A stretch of 6,998 nt of DNA from CAYUYV01 sp964449455 (GTDB lineage Bacteria; Pseudomonadota; Alphaproteobacteria; JAJFIK01): the NCBI GenBank assembly GCA_964449455.1, contig CAYUYV010000194.1, positions 1-6,998 of the forward strand, given 5' to 3'. The notes under the pieces are model-generated. The model was not told where the DNA came from. It did no database searches and saw only the letters and a list, made by a program, of their open reading frames with translations. This document shows, piece after piece, positions 6,042 through 6,998 of the stretch. Positions within the stretch are counted from its first letter, which is position 1. Every line of letters starts with the position of its first letter. Made by a program: the position numbers and the translations under genes.

Positions 6042-6998
6042 CTATTTGGCCAGTTCAGGCACCTTGTTGCCACCGGATCCGTCCGGGTCACCGCCTTCCC
6101 CGCCATTGGCCTCTCCGCCTTCATCACCGCCATTGTCCGGCGTCTCGGGCGCTTCGATGATCTCGAAGGCCAGCTTTTTGTCTTCGCCCTCGCCCTCAAC
6201 GGCCACAATCACCGTGCCGCCGCGCACCAGCTTGCCAAACAAAAGTTCATCCGCCAACGGACGTTTGACATGCTCCTGAAGAACCCGGGCCATGGGCCGC
6301 GCGCCCATCCGGTCGTCATAGCCCCGCTCCACCAGCCAGTCGATGGCCGCATCCGTAAGCTCGAAGGTGACATTGCGGTCCTGGAGCTGGGCCTCAAGCT
6401 GCAGCACGAATTTCTGGGCCACATGACGCACCACGTCATGGGGCAGCGCGCTGAAGCCGATCACGGCGTCAAGGCGGTTGCGGAATTCCGGCGTGAACAG
6501 ACGGTTGATCGCTTCGGTATCCTCACCCTCGCGCCGTCCGCGGCCGAAGCCGATGCTCTCGCGCTGCATGTCCGAAGCGCCCGCATTGGTGGTCATGATG
6601 AGGATCACATTGCGGAAATCGATCTGCTTGCCGTTATGGTCCGTCAGCTTTCCGTGATCCATCACCTGCAGCAGGATATTAAACAGGTCCGGATGGGCCT
6701 TTTCGATCTCATCGAGCAAAAGCACAAGGCTCGGATTCTTGTCGACACCATCCGTGAGCAGACCACCCTGGTCGAAACCCACATAGCCCGGAGGCGCCCC
6801 GATCAGGCGGGAGACCGTATGCCGCTCCATATATTCGGACATGTCAAAGCGCAGCAGTTCCATACCGAGTGTCGAGGCAAGCTGGCGCGCCACTTCCGTC
6901 TTGCCGACCCCCGTGGGGCCGGAGAACAGGAACGAGCCGATGGGCTTTTCCGGATCGCGCAGGCCGGCCCGGGCCATTTTCATGGCCGCCGCGAGCTG
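6042..6998 (-). CDS. clpA: ATP-dependent Clp protease ATP-binding subunit ClpA, C-terminal part (cut by window edge)
   Basis: ClpA is a hexameric AAA+ unfoldase that threads substrates, including N-end-rule proteins delivered by ClpS, into ClpP in the cytosol. The 318 visible residues cover the second AAA+ module; the frame stays open to the window edge, so the N-domain and first module lie outside. Visible motifs, counted from the edge, are Walker A GPTGVGKT (27-34), a pore-loop region PPGYVGF (69-75), Walker B LLLDE (93-97), sensor 1 TTNAG (136-140), the ClpP-docking IGF loop (149-151), the arginine-finger region FRNR (172-175) and sensor 2 GARP (232-235). The IGF loop and sequence like IKMARAGL before Walker A favour ClpA over ClpB, which lacks ClpP docking. 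The last 35 or so residues form an unusual Gly-, Asp- and Glu-rich tail ending in PELAK. The internal Met near the edge is not the start. Confidence 0.95.
   Translation of the reverse strand, partial: QLAAAMKMARAGLRDPEKPIGSFLFSGPTGVGKTEVARQLASTLGMELLRFDMSEYMERHTVSRLIGAPPGYVGFDQGGLLTDGVDKNPSLVLLLDEIEKAHPDLFNILLQVMDHGKLTDHNGKQIDFRNVILIMTTNAGASDMQRESIGFGRGRREGEDTEAINRLFTPEFRNRLDAVIGFSALPHDVVRHVAQKFVLQLEAQLQDRNVTFELTDAAIDWLVERGYDDRMGARPMARVLQEHVKRPLADELLFGKLVRGGTVIVAVEGEGEDKKLAFEIIEAPETPDNGGDEGGEANGGEGGDPDGSGGNKVPELAK

Noticed and set aside
6005..6208. Long N-terminal extension of the lipoprotein up to an ATG at 6208
   Set aside because: It overlaps clpA in another frame, is Arg/Lys-rich, and would put the lipobox near residue 82, too far for a signal peptide. 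Only the GTG at 6073 is kept as an alternative.
1..6998. CRISPR array, tRNA or rRNA genes, phage or defence cluster
   Set aside because: No regularly spaced repeats, cloverleaf candidates, rRNA-like sequence or recognisable phage or defence proteins were seen.

Overview
The window looks like chromosomal DNA from a GC-rich Gram-negative bacterium, most likely an alphaproteobacterium. The reasons are the high third-position GC, a ClpA-type AAA+ unfoldase, a large DUF3772/MscS-type channel with a signal peptide (a form common in alphaproteobacteria), and a ZntB of the standard proteobacterial length. This taxonomic call is an inference from protein character; no rRNA or other marker is present.

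Layout. Bases 1-190 hold no supported gene. A ZntB/CorA-type divalent-cation transporter follows on the + strand (191-1174). It converges tail to tail on a very large mechanosensitive channel of the MscS superfamily on the - strand (1222-3996), with a hairpin between and over their 3' ends. The interval 3997-4486 holds the start region of the channel gene and a decayed C-terminal piece of an IS5-family transposase (4232-4435, - strand). Next is a + strand gene for a divergent Lgt-like membrane protein (4487-5239). The family fold and a HPTQLY motif are recognisable, but several residues essential for lipoprotein diacylglyceryl transfer appear to be replaced. It converges, with only 6 bp between stop codons, on a - strand gene for an unrecognised predicted lipoprotein (5246-6004). 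A perfect 16-bp palindrome covers both stops. Upstream of the lipoprotein, on the same strand and 37 bp away, is the 3' part of clpA (6042-6998), which runs off the right edge of the window.

How the genes relate. Two are envelope transport or osmotic-stress proteins (ZntB and the channel), arranged convergently and so transcribed separately. The lipoprotein may be co-transcribed with clpA. The Lgt-like protein and the lipoprotein face each other, but nothing in the sequence shows that they act together. I see no tRNA, rRNA, CRISPR array, phage or defence module. The least ordinary items are the degenerate Lgt paralogue, the shared-stop palindrome and the transposase remnant beside the Lgt-like gene.
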